Shown one piece after another: positions 32,701 through 45,265 of a DNA stretch of 64,000 nucleotides. How positions within the stretch are numbered: the first letter of the stretch is position 1; every line of letters begins with the position of its first letter. A program made the translations under genes and the position numbers. This DNA comes from Saposhnikovia divaricata (lineage: Eukaryota > Streptophyta > Magnoliopsida > Apiales > Apiaceae). Location: assembly GCA_036435485.1 (NCBI GenBank), contig CM071598.1, positions 105,770,501-105,834,500 on the forward strand, given 5' to 3'. The notes beneath the pieces were generated by a model. It searched no databases. It saw nothing but the letters and a program-made list of their open reading frames with translations, and had not been told where the DNA came from.

Positions 32701-34538
32701 TTTATATCAAAAAGAAGCCTATAACATAAGCTATCCTAACATGGCAGAAAAGTTTCTGGTCAGTAGGGTCTTGATGTGAAAAATGGCATACAAAACATGA
32801 TATTGTAAAATCGGGCATTATAACGGCTATGTTTACGCGTTTTCCAAAGTTTTTACACTTTATCTCGATCTAACAAAGATCAATCCAACCACACAAACGC
32901 ATGATAATCATCATGACTAGTCTATCAACAACTCATCTCAACCATCTCATGGATCACAATGCAAACAACAACCATAATCAACTAATAACATAGATCTAAG
33001 CATAACATAGCATACTAACACTAAATCATCCATAAAACTCATAAAATCTCAAAATGGTACCAAGGGTTTTTGGAGCTTGTTACCTTCCTTGGAGAGTGAA
33101 TAACACTTGGTAAGCCTTGTCTAGTCCTTAGATTACCTTAACAAAGCTTGGATCATCCAAACAAAACAAGAAATCAAAGTTAGTTTCTTAAAATCACTAT
33201 TCACCCTAGGCTTGGATGATTTATTTGAAAATGGAAAACATGGAGTTTGAAGCCAAGATTTCTAGGGTATCACTTTTATAAATTATAGGACTTACCATAA
33301 AAATTTGGAGATCAAACAATGGTGGAAGCTTGGACTTTGATTCTTGAATTAAGGAAAAGCCGAATGGAGCTTTCAAGAGAGAGTGTTTTGTGTTCCTTGC
33401 CTTGGTTCCTTGCTCTCTTGCATTATTGTGAAAATATCTAACATAAAGTTGCTTTATTAAAGGTACTGGGTCATGGCATACATCATCTTGGTGGACAAGT
33501 GTTTAATTTGGTGTGGTAGGATGAGAAAGCATGCTAAGTACTTGGTTTGATTGCTAAGATTGCTAGTTAGCTTTGTAACTAGCTTGGTCTCTTTGATCTT
33601 ATCTTGCATAAAGTGATTATGTCACCTTCCACTAGCTCATCATACCTCTTGGCCCTCTGCTTGTCTCTTTGTCCAGTTATTGCTCAATTCATTGATCGTT
33701 CGGACGAATAACTAAGTAGTTTCACCTCTAGGGTTTACCGGGAAATTTCTCGATATTCATAATACCTTCCCCAATCCTTAATTTAATCCTCGTGATGACC
33801 ATGTAGGATATTTAATCTCGATACGAACTTAATCCGTAATCTAGGATTCGTTCGCTTTATTGATTAATCTCGTTATAACGTTTTAGCGGTTTCTAGAACG
33901 CTTGTTTCACTGCCTCAGTGGTTTCCTACCCTCATTCTTAAATCAAATATAATAACATCCCAAAATATCAAATCCTCAAGGTTAATATCTCAATTCTTGG
34001 ATTATAATAATATTTAATCCACTGTCCGGTCAAATATTATACCGAAAAAGAATTTGGAATTTCTGAATTCCGATCGTCTCTGCATTCACTTATTTCCTCC
34101 GCGTATTACTAATATGACTTCGAAACATCCATATCACGTCCCGTACATAGGGTGGCGTGAAAAGTTTTCCAACTTACAAAATCACTATTCATCCACCAAA
34201 TTACTATGCACGTACATGAAACACTATGCACGTATGGGAAATACTATGCACGTATGGGAAACACTATGCACGTACTCATTTCCCTTCAAGGATCCATTAG
34301 CTCCTTCCTGGATGGTAGACTATTCTTATCTAGGTCCTCAACCATCGAATTACTCTATTCTGACAATATACCAATGCATCAGGATCATTGTCCAAAGCAA
34401 TATCCATTCATTACAATCATTGTTCTTTAAAACCACCATTCATTAGAGCTGGTGACCTTGTTGTCGGAATCATTGTTCCTCATTTTATCATTACTTAATA
34501 AAAAGTTTTAATTATATCCAAAATTTGGGGTTCGTACA
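29773..34538 (-). repeat. 3' LTR of element E (left copy)
   Basis: Plus-strand TGTAACACCCCC at the left edge is the reverse complement of the LTR end; the right edge GGGGTTCGTACA is the reverse complement of its start. Very similar to the right copy by eye. It holds the inverted AATATTC array and, near its U3 start, a 20-bp tandem repeat (34203-34279). Confidence 0.93.
34203..34279 (-). repeat. 20-bp tandem repeat with ACGT cores in E U3
   Basis: Four units of plus-strand ACTATGCACGTATGGGAAAC or close variants follow each other with a 20-bp period. Each has a CACGTA core (TACGTG on the element strand). They lie about 260-335 bp into U3. The right LTR has the same array at 44597-44673. Confidence 0.88.
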
Positions 34539-36959
34539 GTCTCCCCTCCTTAAAAGGATTCCGTCCCGGAATCAGATAGGAAGCGAAGAGTCGTTTTCCT
34601 ATCGTTCACTTTTTAGCTTCCCGGTAAATTCTTAGTCGTTCTACCCTTTCTCAGCACATCTTCTAATGCTACAATCCATACTTTATCCTTTTTCCATCAA
34701 CATTGCTACTTTTTGTACCACACACTATCCATATTATGCTCTTACTCAATCTTATCCTTATTGATACCTGCAGTAACATTGGTATCACTATCATACTGCG
34801 AATTCGGAGGTAACCTCGCTCGTACTGTACATTTCCTGATCGCTTTAATTTTCGCAATCTCGATCAGTATAGAGAAGTGGAAAGATTTATTGAGAGATCA
34901 CTATGATCAATGAACATTTGTTATATTGCATAGTTAGTACAGAAGGGGGCCAGCCTTTAGTACTTGACAAGCAATTAAACAAGTTATGGTATTCCACTTA
35001 GACTTCTATCACATAGACAGATAGTCACGTAGCAGTACCTCCCCTCCTTAAAGGGTTGTTCTTCTCAATTCATAAAGAAGATGAATAAGAGGGAAGAAAA
35101 GAAAAGAGTTCTAGAGGATTATAGAAAGTTTTCATGATTGTAACATATCATACTCAGAATTTACCTCTAAACTATAGAGGTTCATCAAAGAAGAAATTAA
35201 TCACAATTATATCCAATACTATTTGATCGCAACCTCACGTGTCAACATATCTTGCTGCTTTGTCCACTATCCTATGGACCCGTACTCTGGTTCAACCTTA
35301 GCAACACTTAATTTTGGAAAATCTTTGAACCTTTCAGGTTAAATCTTAGTTTCTCGCTTGACACCATTGTTACTGACATTCCATGTCACGCTACTAGCTT
35401 TTTCATAACTATAATATTAACACTATCAGGTTGTCATCCCGAGAATTCATCAGAAAATCCATTTATTAATCCATTCATAACATTTCTTGCTTCACATTCC
35501 CTAGTTGCTTTCCCAGTCTTTTCTTTATCAATCACATCCTTCTTATTATCTGATTCTTATTTACTTTTGTTATTTACTTCCACCTTCATCTCTTTATTGA
35601 GACATCTTTTGCACTTGGTATCTCCTTATTGGTATCCCGTCACATTTACTCTATAATCATCACATTATTCCAATTTAAAACCTTCAAAATAAATCTGGCC
35701 GATTTCTTTAACTTAGATCCAATATAATCTTCTTCTGCCAAACTTGTTTCTCATCACTTGTTCTTTTCTACCCGTGGTTTTCCACAGGTTGTCTTTCGTA
35801 AGTCAGACCAGGTCGTATATCTACCTGCTCGTGCTCTTATCATCTATCGAGCATCTGCCTTTTGCTGGCATAGCCTTGCCACATGAAACACGTTACGATC
35901 ATGCTATAAGTTTTGGGGTTAGAGCTGGCTCGAATGCCACCTTCCGAACACTTTTAAACTCTCAGATGGCCCAATAAGTCTCGGGCTCAACTGCCCTTCC
36001 CTCCAAGTCTCATTAATTCTTTCTACGGAAATACATTTAGCATCATGAATCATCAACCTCATATTCTCTATCTTGTTTGCGCAGAAATACCCTAATACAA
36101 ACTTGCTTGTCATTCATCAACATGCCATTTAGCTTATCAATAGTAGCACTTTCTTTATCTTTACGTTGTTATCTACTTTCTTAGAAGAATCACCATCGCT
36201 TGTTGTTTACGTGGCGCGTTAATAGCTAACCATACGGGTTTCAATCCTTTAGGGAGACAAAGTAATCACTATTCCTTATCCATAAGGAACACTTCTTGAA
36301 CTTGATGTAGATATTACATGAAGTAGATAAAATTGCAGAAGAGTTTCAAGCATCGCAGCTAGGTCCGGTTGATGAAACTATCACTCATGCATCTTCCATA
36401 AAATACTGGAAACTTAATGGTTTACTTCGTCAATATTGTATCATGGTCCTGGTTTACCTCAAAACGGGACCTTCTAAGGTGTGTAGTTTGCTTAAGACAA
36501 TATCGGGAATCGAATCTTTACTTAAACTATTACTACCTTCGATTCTTGCACAATCATCAAAAGGAATGTAACTTCCTCCACTCCAATATGACCTTCAAGG
36601 TCTTTCCAAATATCATTTTGTTTCTTCGGTATGAACATTTATAATTATTCCTTTATAATTAGACTGTCGGCCACCTCATTGGCCTTTCCTGATAATAATA
36701 ATTTCTAGTAATCCTTGTTCTCTGGATATATTCCAATTCAAACATTTCTACCTCATTCCCATCATTGTTGGGTGAAAGCATTCTCCCTTAAGCTCTGCTG
36801 ATGGAGAAAAATATATTTATCAGTCTTTCTCCATAAGTCATTGCTTCCACCTACCCGTGGGAACTTTATCACGTTTATTCCCAATCCTACTTAGGATACT
36901 TCTTTTCTTAGTTCTTTCCTTATCTTAGGATAATCTCAACCTATATAGGTTCAATCCAT

Positions 36960-37400
36960 ACTTCCTCAGGGTTTCATACATGCCTCATCTGGCATTATTG
37001 TTACCATGTCATACATTCCTTACCAAACTTCCATTTTGAAGTTCAGAATATTACCATTTTCCTTGTAAGGTTTCATAGGTCATCCTCATCCTTCCTCCTG
37101 TATTTTCTGGGTACAGGGTATATCAAAATGTCATTGATCAATACTCTAATAATTCTATCTATGTTCTTTCCAGAACTCTTTTTAATAATCCTTACCGATC
37201 ATTGTTGCCTTAGCAAGTCCAACTCATATCATCTGAAGTCATAATGTCGTTATTAGGGTTAATGCCACCCCTTGTGCATTCCCCAGGGTTTGTCTTAATT
37301 TATGGATATCCTATCCTTAATTCAACTGCCAAGGAATTCTTGCATCTTATAATTGGCAATCAGATCATGTATCCTTAATAAAGGTCTCTTTTCAATCATT
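36960..37400 (-). pseudogene. reverse transcriptase remnant of element E
   Basis: Minus-strand translation across several frames aligns with the D enzyme: PLLRIHDLI with PLPRIDDLF, GLAKATM with GLTNAPAAFM, LINDILIYP with FIDDILIYS, and KMEVW with KCEFWKNEV. The catalytic FIDD is changed to LIND. Stops and frameshifts are frequent. Confidence 0.7.
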
Positions 37401-38763
37401 CTCATTTGATAATCGATCGGTGGCTTAATGCCACCCTCTTCCTTCAGATAGTTGTCAGCCTATTTGGCCTTCCAAAAGGCAACATATGCCTATCTGCTTT
37501 CTTACAGAACTTGGTAATGGTAGCAAGGATGTTTTGGAAGATATTGGTCGAGTTCAACGTGAATCTCTTAGTAATTATCGTTCTTCTCAAATGTACTTGC
37601 CTTAGACAAAATTTCTACAGCATACTGATCCATCTCTGACCATTTCCATACTTTCTTCATAAACCTTCGTTGTTTACTTCCCTTAGTCGTAATATGTTCA
37701 TGGTATTCATGATACCCTAACATCATACATCTCAAGTCACTATACTTCCATTTTTCTCGTAATCTTGGACAACCATATACACATGAGTCACTTTAGTACG
37801 GGTTACCCCATCCCAAAAAGGTCTAGTAAATTCCCCATCAAAACATGGGTTGCAAAGGGTTTAGTAGAAGATTCCTACGATCTCATTAATATTTCCTTTA
37901 TATCAGAAGCCCTTGCAGTCGGTGCTTACTTATAAGCAACCCTGCTTTGTCTTTTCATTGCTGGTCTAGTCACTTTATAGTCCGTTGTGACTTGGCCTCA
38001 ACTGGCCACACTAGAATAAAAATATATGATTTTAAGGGTTGGCTAATTAGCATTACTTTTCTAGCAATTGCCGGCATAGTGCCTTCTTCTTTGATACCTT
38101 TCTACCTTTCCAAAACTTTACTTCATATAAGTCTTAATCGGCTACTCAGCGCCGTCTCCGGTCGCCTTTCCACTTTTTTTTATCTTTTCAACTATTCTTA
38201 TCAATCCCGCGTGCCACGCAAGCTTACCATTCCTGGCATAACAGCCTTTTCACTTAAGTCAATCCCGGAGTTTCTCCGTCCGGCTAATTTCTTACTTACA
38301 TTTCCTGTTTTCGTCCAATCTCACTTCATCATTTTATCACTACCGTCGATTGTAATGCTCAGGGTCCGTTTACTAACCCATTTTACAGCATCCTTACCCA
38401 AATCACAGGGTTTGCTCCAGTTTCTACTCTCTTCCATGACATTCTCTGATAATCAGAAAGACAAGGTTTGCCAAAATTCACCGAATTCCTTTCCAGACTC
38501 AGGGAAATTTTGATCAATCTACCCACCTACTGGTAACAATAAGGAGACCAGTTTCAAAACCTGAAGAATAGTTCTATGAACCTCCAAGCAGGTGGAATCA
38601 TAAGCAGTCATAGTTAACGAAATAATCATCATCAGATTGGAAGTTTACCCACTGGAGAGGAATCAATTATATCCATCCCTTAGAAGGGAATCAACAGTTT
38701 TAAACTGAAACTTGTCACAACGTCCTGATACCTATACGTCCTGATATTCAATATTACCAAATG

Positions 38764-39003
38764 TCAGTCTACCTGACTACCAGTCTCAGAAGGAACATTA
38801 CCGTCGGAGTTGGTTGTTCCACAAAAATTGGCACTACTAAGGCCATCCGAACCTGGTGAACCATGCTGTCCGAATGCATCCGCAAGTACTTTGTCGTGCT
38901 GCGCAAGCACACATCCTAATCTTTTATACGAAGCGTCATTGGAAGCACAAAGTCTCCCTTTTTCCATTAAACAATACCAACTCTTGGTCATTACCAATTT
39001 CAT
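38764..39003 (-). pseudogene. RNase H remnant of element E, out of order
   Basis: A 79-codon minus-strand frame contains NDASYKRLGCVLAQHDKV, clearly related to SDASHKGLGCVLMQHGKV of D; the first catalytic Asp position (SDAS) reads NDAS, so the Asp itself is retained. The frame then leaves the domain. It lies about 1.5 kb before RT on the element strand. Confidence 0.65.
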
Positions 39004-39856
39004 CTTTTAGCTCCAGGAAGATTTTCTCACATTTTTTTTTTCTCTTTAACTGCTGATCGTATTACTTGATCCGTTATAATTCCGCGTCGGAGTAAACTTA
39101 AGGTAACTACTATAATCCATTCAAAGAAAAGAAAGAATTTAATATTCCTCTGAATCACATGCATCTAACGTTTCTGGTTCATCATTTCACTGAGTTGAAA
39201 TTAACCTTATACTTAGTCTCTGGCAGTAGTCTCATTACGAGTTCATCTTGACTCACTGGTCTTATCTTCCGGTAGGTTCTGAGATCATTGTCTTGCTTAC
39301 TACTTCCTTATATAACTTTATCCAATCACGCTGTCACTTCCCAATGTTTTCACTTTCTAACTGATTCATTCATAAAATGGACATTTTCCTGAATAAAACA
39401 ACTTCATCAACCTTAATTTGGTTCCATAAATTACAACCTATGACATCTGCCTTCTCATGGCGAATTATTACTGACCATATTCATACTAATTTATTTATCA
39501 AATGATATGGCACTTACTGTCTCCTTCTCAACTATTCCTAGGGACTCTGCTCCTCGCCCTAAATCGATGTCTTTGATAATCATACATCCCTCTAGCTCTT
39601 TCTTCCTTAATATGGAAGTCTCTAGGGATTCTCGTCTATTCCCGTATAAGATCTCAAGTGATCCTTCCAATCTGTCTTACTTGCTGGTACTACCTCCAGT
39701 AGTCCAGCCACGAATCCAACATGAATCTTCAGTTCTCTTGCTAATAGCTTAGTTCTTTATGCCCACTATACTGAGCACTATATCTTAATCATCACAGTCT
39801 TTCTGGCTACAGCCCTCATTCCTCGAGGGTAAGCTCCTTATCCTAACAAGATTTTA

Positions 39857-39973
39857 CTTATCTGCTGGAACCTCTTCCGGGTCTCTAATAGGGTACTCTA
39901 TGGAATTTACCCGCTGATCTTCAGCATATAAAGCATCATCGCGCTACTGCTTGTATGCCTCAAGGTCTGTCGT
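39857..39973 (-). pseudogene. possible remnant of the accessory ORF in element E
   Basis: Read on the minus strand, this piece just after the primer site gives DLEAYKQ, a stop, then RDDALYAEDQRVN and RDPEEVPADK. It sits at the place of the accessory ORF of D and recalls ARQHDEDMFRTRDP and EDPEEVQVDAD there, including the DNA match GACCCnGAnGAGGT. The similarity is short and the call is tentative. Confidence 0.35.
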
Positions 39974-40150
39974 CTTACTCGTCAATACGATATCGAGCTA
40001 AGTTACTATCACCATACTTAAGAGTTCCCATAAGGGTTTTATATGTCATCACTACATTAAGTAGTCCGACTATGAACTTGGCAAGAGTTCTTATTATCTT
40101 AACGAATTTATTGTTTTAACGTCGCCTCATCTCTGAGGTTTATAACGTAC

Positions 40151-40162
40151 GCTCTGATACCA
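40151..40162 (-). promoter_or_regulatory. primer-binding site of element E
   Basis: Plus-strand GCTCTGATACCA is the reverse complement of TGGTATCAGAGC and lies four bases inside the right LTR, fixing the minus orientation. Confidence 0.92.
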
Positions 40163-40166
40163 CTTC

Positions 40167-43100
40167 TGTAACACCCCCAGATCCGGGGTCCGGGATCCGG
40201 TGGTTACGGTTTCCAATTCTGTCCACAACAATTGAACTTTCCTTAACATAAAATAAATTACGTCTCTATGACCCAACACAACAATATAAAACACACCCGT
40301 TATAGTCCCAGAGATGAAATCAGAGTAACAATCAAATTTTATTAAACACATTACGAGTTCTTACAACCCAAAAGAGTTACAATATGAATACATACTCTTT
40401 GCCATCCATTTACATAAGTCATACTAGTCCATATATTTGGTACTGAATGAATGAATCTATCCTACCAATAGCTTTTTCTTCGGCTCTGGTAGTCTCATCG
40501 TCCTCGCCAGCGTCGAGTGCGCCTTGTGCGAGTCATCTGGTCTAGCTGTTGTTGTGATGTAAAAATAAAGCAAGGGTGAGCAATAGCCCACCAACAATAA
40601 TATTTAACTGAACGATAATATATAACAGTTCAAAAGTATCTTTCAAACCATATGCCATGCATTTACGGAAATGATGCCAGTATAATATGAACGATGAAGT
40701 TACAAGGTAACTTAAAGTATTTGTTTGTAGAAATATCTGCTACATCAAAAGTAAGCGTGATATTCTCATTGTCATTAAAAAGAGGAACTTGCATGAAAAG
40801 ATTGCAATTCCAGTTATGAACACTTTTCCAGCTCTGCCAACAGTAATCATGTTGCAGGAAATAAATAAGTTTGGATGATGAACCAATGATGGAGTATTCA
40901 CCGCGCCCGCTGTTCCAATCTTGATGATCAGTCGAGATCGTACAGCTCAAATTAGATTTACTACCGGTAGAAGGAAGAACTGACGGCTTTACTTGTCTAC
41001 CGCCTTACTAGCTCTCCCAGGCCAACGGTTGGGCCAAAGGGGATGGACCGGCGCTACTCGGCCTCTTACACGACTCCTAGTTCCAATAGAATTCATGATT
41101 CTGAATGTAACGTTCGTCCCCCTTTCCCCAAGTATAATACTTGTTGATAAGACTCCACAAAGTAGTCGTATCTAGTTGGAAAGGAAAATTCACCAATAAC
41201 TTCCAAGCTATTGCTTGGTAACGAATATCAACTTGTTCCAACAATCTTACCCCTCGAAAGATGAGAAGGTAAACAACGAATTAATAAGTCAATAGCACCC
41301 GAGTTGCGAGTGAAGAGAATACTCTATGACCGGGAAGTCGACAAGATAATTAACATTTTCCAAGTAAGGTTCCCTTATTATTAGGGAGATAGACTCAAAG
41401 AAGAATGATGTCTGAGAACCTTTCTTGATATATGATTAATAATAATATGACTCCGAAATATTTTCTGCAATAATCGAAGAAGATAAACCTTATCGAGGTT
41501 ATTCTAAGTATGGAATAAATATTCAGAGCATATTTATTGAATTAAAATATTTTACAGAATATTTAGGAATATGAAAGAATATCTTTAATCAGAGTATTTC
41601 TCAAATAATCCTTGAAGAAATATCGAGAGAATATTTATTGCATAATTAAATATTCAAATGAATATTCAAAATAATATTCATTAATTAATAAGACCTGAAA
41701 GGAATATTTAAAATATTTAAAATAATATTCGATGATTAAATAGAACCCTGGATGAATATTCAAAATAATATTCATAATTAATTAGGAATTTAAATGTTTA
41801 TTGAAAAGTAATATTCATTTAATGAATAATATTCTAAATGAATATCAAGTAATATTCATTTAGTAATCCAAGCTTTAAAGGAATATTCGAGATAAGACTC
41901 GATAAATAAATCAAGCTTCAGATGAACATTAAAATAATATTCATCAGGTAATTACTATCTTAAATGAATATTCAAAAGTAATATTCATTTAATGAATAAT
42001 ATTCTAAATGAATATCCAAATAATATTCATTTAGTAGTCCAACCTTTAGAAGAATATTCGAAATAATAATCGATAAATAATTCGACTCTGAATGAATATT
42101 AAAAAATATTATTCGTCGAATAGTTACGTTCAAATAATTATTTGAAGTAGGGATCGTTAAATAAATAATCTCGAACGAATATTCAAATAATATTCGTCGC
42201 CCGAATAATAGAAAATATTTACTTAAATATTTTCCTCCGAGGTAATCTCGATATATCAAGAAATATTGACTCCCGGTCTATATTTGATGAATAAGTTGGA
42301 TACGCCCTTCTATGAGGGTCTTACAATAACCGGCTTATAATTGATACGATAGCTATCTAATTTATAAGCCAATAACAATCAGGGAACAAGCATAATGATA
42401 TGACTTGAAAGTAGGCATGCATGCTATGGCATATTATAACAGAAAACATACATATATATTCAATCACAACAACAGCCTAAAACAAGGGAATTGAAACTTG
42501 CCTGGTAGTCGAGTACGATAATGGGTAGTGGTAGCGGGTCCCGGGTCAGCTTGGTGATCTATAAATAGCCAAGGCATTCGGGATTAATCACTTAACATCT
42601 TAAAAGTTAAGTTATACTTAAATCGAAACACGTTCTCGAGTTATCTCGTTATACCCCTTTTAGTGGATTCCTTTTTATCATTGATCCGACCTGACATTCG
42701 TTCGTTAATACGACATATCACTGTACTTATACTTGGGACATACTTAAGTCATACAAGTTCTAAGGTTGATCATTACGAACCAATATTATACTCCGAGTTT
42801 TTATCGCCCGTTTTCTAAGTGTTTTACCGAAGTTATAATAGAGTCGTCTTTTAGGGGTTCGTTCGCATTTAACCTCGACTCGCATATTTTTAATAAATCG
42901 AAAAACGATCCTTTTGACATACGGTTTTCTTTCACACCTTCCTTTTTACCTCTAGTATTTATTTACCAAGATTCGTCATGACTTTACATATTTTACGAGG
43001 GTTCAATTTCAGTTACGAATTCTCGGTTACGGTTTCGAAATACTTTTAGTAAACCGACCGTAACTCCTAAACCGTAAGTCCGTTTCACGTGATCTTTATA

Positions 43101-44932
43101 TCAAAACGAAGCCTATAACATAAGCTATCCTAACATGGCAGAAAATTTTCTGGTCAGTAGGGTCTTGATGTGAAAAATGGCATACAAAACATGATATTGT
43201 ATAATCGGGCATTATAACGGCTATGTTTACGCGTTTTCCAAAGTTTTTACACTTTATCTCGATCTAACAAAGATCAATCCAACCACACAAATGCATGATA
43301 ATCATCATGACTAGTCTATCAACAACTCATCTCAACCATCTCATGGATCACAATGCAAACAACAACCATAATCAACTAATAACATAGATCTAAGCATAAC
43401 ATAGCATACTAACACTAAATCATCCATTAAACTCATAAAATCTCAAAATGGTACCAAGGGTTTTTGGAGCTTGTAACCTTCCTTGTAGAGTGAATAACAC
43501 TTGGTAAGCCTTGTCTAGTCCTTAGATTACCTTAACAAAGCTTGGATCATCCAAACAAAACAAGAAATCAAAGTTAGTTTCTTAAAATCACTATTCACCC
43601 TAGGCTTGGATGATTTATTTGAAAATGGAAAACATGGAGTTTGAAGCCAAGATTTCTAGGGTATCACTTTTATGAATTATAGGACTTACCATAAAAATTT
43701 GGAGATCAAACAATGGTGGAAGCTTGGACTTTGATTCTTGAATTAAGGAAAAGCCGAATGGAGCTTTCAAGAGAGAGTGTTTTGTGTTCCTTGCCTTGGT
43801 TCCTTGCTCTCTTGCATTATTGTGAAAATATCTAACATAAAGTTGCTTTATTAAAGGTACTAGGTCATGGCATACATCATCTTGGTGGACAAGTGTTTAA
43901 TTTGGTGTGGTAGGATGAGAAAGCATGCTAAGTACTTGGTTTGATTGCTAAGATTGCTAGTTAGCTTTGTAACTAGCTTGGTCTCTTTGATCTTATCTTG
44001 CATAAAGTGATTATGTCACCTTCCACTAGCTCATCATACCTCTTGGCCCTCTGCTTGTCTCTTTGTCCGGTTATTGCTCAATTCATTGATCGTTCGGACG
44101 AATAACTAAGTAGTTTCACCTCTAGGGTTTACCAGTAAATTTCTCGATATTCATAATACCTTCCCCAATCCTTAATATAATCCTCGTGATGACCATGTAG
44201 GATATTTAATCTCGATACGAACTTAATCCGTAATCTAGGATTCGTTCGCTTTATTGATTAATCTCGTTATAACGTTTTAGCGGTTTCTAGAACGCTTGTT
44301 TCACTGCCTCAGTGGTTTCCTACCCTCATTCTTAAATCAAATATAATAACATCCCAAAATATCAAATCCTCAAGGTTAATATCTCAATTCTTGTATTATA
44401 ATAATATTTAATCCACTGTCCGGTCAAATATTATACCGAAAAAGAATTTGGAATTTCTGAATTCCGATCGTCTCTGCATTCACTTATTTCCTCCGCGTAT
44501 TAATAATATGACTTCGAAACATCCATATCACGTCCCGTACATAGGGTGGCGTGAAAAGTTTTCCAACTTACAAAATCACTATTCATCCACCAAATTACTA
44601 TGCACGTACATGAAACACTATGCACGTACGGGAAATACTATGCACGTATGGGAAACACTATGCACGTACTCATTTCCCTTCAAGGATCCATTAGCTCCTT
44701 CCTGGATGGTAGATTATTCTTATCTAGGTCCTCAACCATCGAATTACTCTATTCTGACAATATACCAATGCATCAGGATCATTGTCCAAAGCAATATCCA
44801 TTCAGTACAATCATTGTTCTTTAAAACCACCATTCATTAGAGCTGGTGACCTTGTTGTCGGAATCATTGTTCCTCATTTTATCATTACTTAATAAAAAGT
44901 TTTAATTATATCCAAAATTTGGGGTTCTTACA
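40167..44932 (-). repeat. 5' LTR of element E (right copy)
   Basis: Length 4766 bp, same as the left copy and differing only at scattered positions. It contains the 20-bp ACGT repeat (44597-44673), the AATATTC array (about 41520-42250) and plus-strand CTATAAATAG at 42559-42568. Confidence 0.93.
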
Positions 44933-44937
44933 CTTGT

Positions 44938-45265
44938 TTTCCCTTTTTGCAGACTAGACAGATAGACAGCGTATTTCACTTTTGACTTGTTGTCGTTGTT
45001 AGGATGGCTGTACTTTAAACTATCGTTGTAACTCGGATGTTGTACCTTTTCGGTACTTGGTATATATTTGTTTCCCTTTCAGTCATTACAATTTTGTTGG
45101 GATGTGATCATGAGTTTATTAGCATATGTACTACTTTTCGATTAAGTTGCCATGAGATATAAAACTGTGGGATCTTAAACCCAATCATGTAAAGAATTAT
45201 GCAAGGAAAAATCCTTTAAAACAGGTAAGTGAACCTAATGTATAATTTTCCAAATTTTCAGTAAA
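44938..45265 (+). other. remaining leader of element D before gag
   Basis: The leader of D resumes after the duplication CTTGT and runs 328 bp to the gag start. A pyrimidine-rich TTTTCCCTTTTTGCAG lies at its beginning (44938-44953), which resembles a splice acceptor. No ORF is present. Confidence 0.6.

Larger units (their letters stand above)
34539..40166 (-). pseudogene. decayed gag-pol interior of element E
   Basis: No long minus-strand ORF remains, but fragments match element D. RT remnants read PLLRIHDLIANYKMQEFLG (about 37330) and VLINDILIYP (about 37115-37145). An RNase H fragment reads DASYKRLGCVLAQHDKV (about 38890-38950). An integrase C-terminal trace ends in NVFHVARLC (about 35850). 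The polypurine tract (reverse of CTCCCCTCCTTAA) touches the left LTR at 34539. The RNase H fragment lies upstream of RT on the element strand, opposite to gypsy order, so the interior seems rearranged. It cannot encode functional proteins; movement would need proteins from a relative. Confidence 0.8.
29773..44932 (-). mobile_element. Ty3/gypsy element E, related to D, inserted in reverse
   Basis: Two 4766-bp LTRs (29773-34538 and 40167-44932) enclose 5.6 kb of decayed interior. The target duplication CTTGT is perfect (29768-29772 and 44933-44937). The primer site is next to the right LTR and the polypurine tract next to the left LTR, so the element reads on the minus strand. LTR ends and the second half of the LTR are closely similar to D; the U3 start is divergent, so E is a separate subfamily. 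It inserted 91 bp after the stop of D's accessory ORF. Confidence 0.93.

Noticed and set aside
34203..34279. short direct repeats resembling a CRISPR array
   Set aside because: Units abut without spacers, the genome is plant, and the repeats lie within an LTR.
37947..38513. 188-codon plus-strand ORF inside element E
   Set aside because: It lies opposite to the coding strand of E, is rich in Leu, Ser and Phe as expected of a reverse-strand shadow, and has no recognisable motif.
44938..44953. TTTTCCCTTTTTGCAG as a splice acceptor for D gag
   Set aside because: It looks like an acceptor, but no matching donor or transcript evidence is available, so it is only noted in the leader entry.
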